A stretch of 7,001 nucleotides of DNA, from assembly GCA_001783465.1 (NCBI GenBank), contig MFMI01000007.1, positions 5,746-12,746 of the forward strand, in the 5' to 3' direction. The notes under the pieces are model-generated. The model saw only the letters and a program-made list of their open reading frames with translations. It did no database searches and was not told the origin of the DNA. The position numbers were made by a program, and so were the translations under genes. The DNA comes from Candidatus Kaiserbacteria bacterium RIFCSPLOWO2_02_FULL_54_13 (GTDB lineage Bacteria; Patescibacteriota; Minisyncoccia; Phycocordibacterales; Phycocordibacteraceae). How positions within the stretch are numbered: position 1 is the stretch's first letter; each line of letters opens with the position of its first letter. Below are positions 5,562-7,001 of this stretch, in pieces.

Positions 5562-6236
5562 TCATAGCCAATCAATCGGTGTTTCGTTGTGGGAGACCAG
5601 ATACTCGTTTGTCTTGCTGAAATGCTTGCAACCGAAGAATCCGGAGGCGGCGGAGAAAGGCGAAGGATGCGGGGCTTCCAGTACCAAGTGCTTACTGCGG
5701 TCAATGTGCGCGCCTTTCGCCTTCGCATAGTTGCCCCAAAGCATAAATACCAAGCCCGCGCGTTCTTCCGAGAGTGCTTTGATGGCGGCATCGGTGAATT
5801 GTTCCCATCCTTTTCCCTGATGCGAGCCGGCGCTGTGCGCACGGACGGTCAGCGTCGCATTCAGTAACAAGACGCCCTGTTCCGCCCAACGTGTTAAATC
5901 TCCCTTCTTCGCCAAGGCTTCGAAGGGCAGGCCACAATCGTCTGCAATCTCTTTGTAGATATTTTGGAGCGAGGGCGGCACCGCCTCCTTCTCGTCCACG
6001 GCAAAGGCGAGGCCGTTCGCCTGGCGCGCTCCGTGGTAGGGGTCCTGCCCGAGTATGACGACCTTCACATTCTCAAATGGGCAGAGGTCAAACGCGCGAA
6101 AAATGTTTTTCGGTGCCGGGTACACGGCGCCGTCTTCGTATTCTTTTTTTACAAATGAAGCGAGTTCGGCGAAGTACTCCTTCTCAAACTCACCAGCGAG
6201 ATGCTTCGCCCACGATGGGTCAATTTTTACCTGCAT
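5562..6236 (-). CDS. ung: Uracil-DNA glycosylase, family 1
   Basis: This enzyme removes uracil from DNA, arising from cytosine deamination or dUTP incorporation, as the first step of base excision repair in the cytoplasm. The 224-residue length is normal for family 1. The water-activating loop GQDPYHG is at 63-69 with catalytic Asp65, the uracil-stacking phenylalanine is in GLAFAV (75-80), the uracil-contacting asparagine is in LLLNATLTV (Asn126), and the minor-groove loop HPSPFSA is at 190-196 with catalytic His190. All key residues are present. The ATG at 6236 lies inside the end of pcm, a 17-nt overlap in another frame, so translation is probably coupled. A GAGG three bases before the ATG is a weak ribosome site. 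Confidence 0.97.
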   Translation of the reverse strand: MQVKIDPSWAKHLAGEFEKEYFAELASFVKKEYEDGAVYPAPKNIFRAFDLCPFENVKVVILGQDPYHGARQANGLAFAVDEKEAVPPSLQNIYKEIADDCGLPFEALAKKGDLTRWAEQGVLLLNATLTVRAHSAGSHQGKGWEQFTDAAIKALSEERAGLVFMLWGNYAKAKGAHIDRSKHLVLEAPHPSPFSAASGFFGCKHFSKTNEYLVSHNETPIDWL

Positions 6237-6849
6237 ACGCCTCGGTGATGAGCGGCACGAATACGAAGCCCTCGTGGCGAGCGACTTTAAACTGGTCGCC
6301 GGTACGGTCTACGACGCAGATGGCGTTTCGCACCGAGATGACCATCCGTCCGTTGTCTGCGAGCTGTTGTGCAAGTGTCTCCGGAACCTCATCGGTAGAG
6401 GCCGAAACGAGAATGCGGTCAAAGGGCGCGGCTCCGGACTTCCCTAATTCATTTCCCGCTTGTTCAATATGCGCATGCGTAAACGCATATGCGGAGAGAT
6501 TTTTAGAACCGAACGCGACAAGCGCGGGGACGCGCTCAATACCGATGACTAAGCCTGTGGGGCCGACAAGATACGCGAGGAGCGCCGTCGTCCAGCCAGA
6601 GCCACTCCCGACGTCAAGCACGCGGTCGCCTGTGCGAGCTTGTAGCCATTCAAGACAAAAGGCGACGACAGTCGGCTGGGATATCGTCTGCTCCTCGCCT
6701 ATCGGCAGAACCGTATCCGCGTACGCGAGCGGTTGCAATTCCTCTGTTACGAATCGCGCACGGTCAATGGCGCGGAACGCGACTTCAACCGTCGCCGACC
6801 GTATGGCTCCAGAATCTTTCAGGGAAGCGATGAGTGTCTCGTTCGTCAT
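6220..6849 (-). CDS. pcm: Protein-L-isoaspartate O-methyltransferase
   Basis: The enzyme methylates L-isoaspartyl residues formed by spontaneous damage of Asp and Asn, using S-adenosylmethionine, and so starts their repair. The 209 residues match the family. The substrate-side motif LPIGEEQTISQPTVVA is at 48-63, SAM motif I VLDVGSGSG at 77-85, the post-I acidic residue in IGIER (Glu105), and PFDRILVSAS at 142-151 corresponds to motif II. The family more often has IGYGQTIS where this protein has IGEEQTIS. The start ATG at 6849 overlaps the stop of the upstream gene by one base (TAATG), and the 3' end overlaps ung by 17 nt. Both point to one operon with translational coupling. Confidence 0.93.
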   Translation of the reverse strand: MTNETLIASLKDSGAIRSATVEVAFRAIDRARFVTEELQPLAYADTVLPIGEEQTISQPTVVAFCLEWLQARTGDRVLDVGSGSGWTTALLAYLVGPTGLVIGIERVPALVAFGSKNLSAYAFTHAHIEQAGNELGKSGAAPFDRILVSASTDEVPETLAQQLADNGRMVISVRNAICVVDRTGDQFKVARHEGFVFVPLITEAYAGKN

Positions 6850-7001
6850 TATTTTTTCTTATTCTTGGCATGGAGCTCCTGGAGTGTCTTACCGGCGGAT
6901 TCGCGGTAGATGCAGTATTCGCACGGGCCGCCGCCGAAGGATGTCCCTGTTGGCGGGATGTCGTCGCTCATCAACATTTTCTTCAAGTCATAAATGGCGG
7001 G
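6849..7001 (-). CDS. C-terminal fragment, possible PD-(D/E)XK (RecB/Cas4-like) nuclease
   Basis: Only the last 50 residues lie in the window; the gene continues past the right edge. The visible part has IYDLKKMLMSDDIP, then GGGPCEYCIYRES, then a basic tail ending KNKKK. A CxxC followed by a Tyr-Arg pair near the C-terminus is common in RecB-family nucleases of the PD-(D/E)XK type, including many short proteins from candidate-phyla bacteria, where cysteines there can hold an iron-sulfur cluster or zinc. The catalytic core is outside the window, so the assignment is a family guess. The stop shares one base with the pcm start, which makes it the upstream member of the pcm-ung operon. Confidence 0.5.
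   Translation of the reverse strand, partial: PAIYDLKKMLMSDDIPPTGTSFGGGPCEYCIYRESAGKTLQELHAKNKKK

Overview
The window looks like chromosomal DNA from a bacterium of the Candidate Phyla Radiation (Patescibacteria, probably Parcubacteria-like). This is an inference from gene content: an alanyl-tRNA synthetase of about 610 residues that stops after the editing domain, an FtsA/PilM-like actin-fold protein, an M13 metallopeptidase without a secretion signal, very tight gene packing and mostly weak ribosome binding sites. UGA is used as a stop here (M13 peptidase, ung), so there is no sign of UGA recoding. No rRNA, tRNA or CRISPR was seen.

Layout from left to right. Positions 1-745 (minus) hold the N-terminal 248 residues of an FtsA/PilM-like ATPase-fold protein. 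Positions 746-821 hold a 76-bp element with perfect 12-bp terminal inverted repeats, flanked by a 6-bp direct duplication that contains the start codon of that gene. Positions 832-2664 (minus) encode the short AlaRS, which carries an in-frame G+C-rich repeat at 1945-1992. A 46-bp divergent spacer separates it from the M13 zinc metallopeptidase (2711-4675, plus), followed 14 nt later by a small HAD-family hydrolase (4690-5061, plus). A 150-bp convergent spacer then carries two inverted repeats and a strong bidirectional terminator. On its far side is a 94-residue basic protein of unknown function (5212-5496, minus), which has its own sigma70-like promoter and the only textbook Shine-Dalgarno sequence in the window. 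The right end is a tight minus-strand operon: the C-terminus of a possible PD-(D/E)XK nuclease, protein-L-isoaspartate O-methyltransferase (pcm), then uracil-DNA glycosylase (ung). Successive genes in it overlap by 1 and 17 nt.

Functionally the left half mixes translation (AlaRS) with a cell-envelope or division-type ATPase and proteolysis. The right half is a damage-repair cluster acting on uracil in DNA, isoaspartate in proteins and possibly DNA ends. The most interesting content is not a gene. It is the MITE-like element, which appears to have inserted into the start codon of the FtsA/PilM-like gene and to have rebuilt both that start codon and the original stop-4 nt-start spacing. The second repeat, which has been absorbed as coding sequence inside AlaRS, is the next most interesting.
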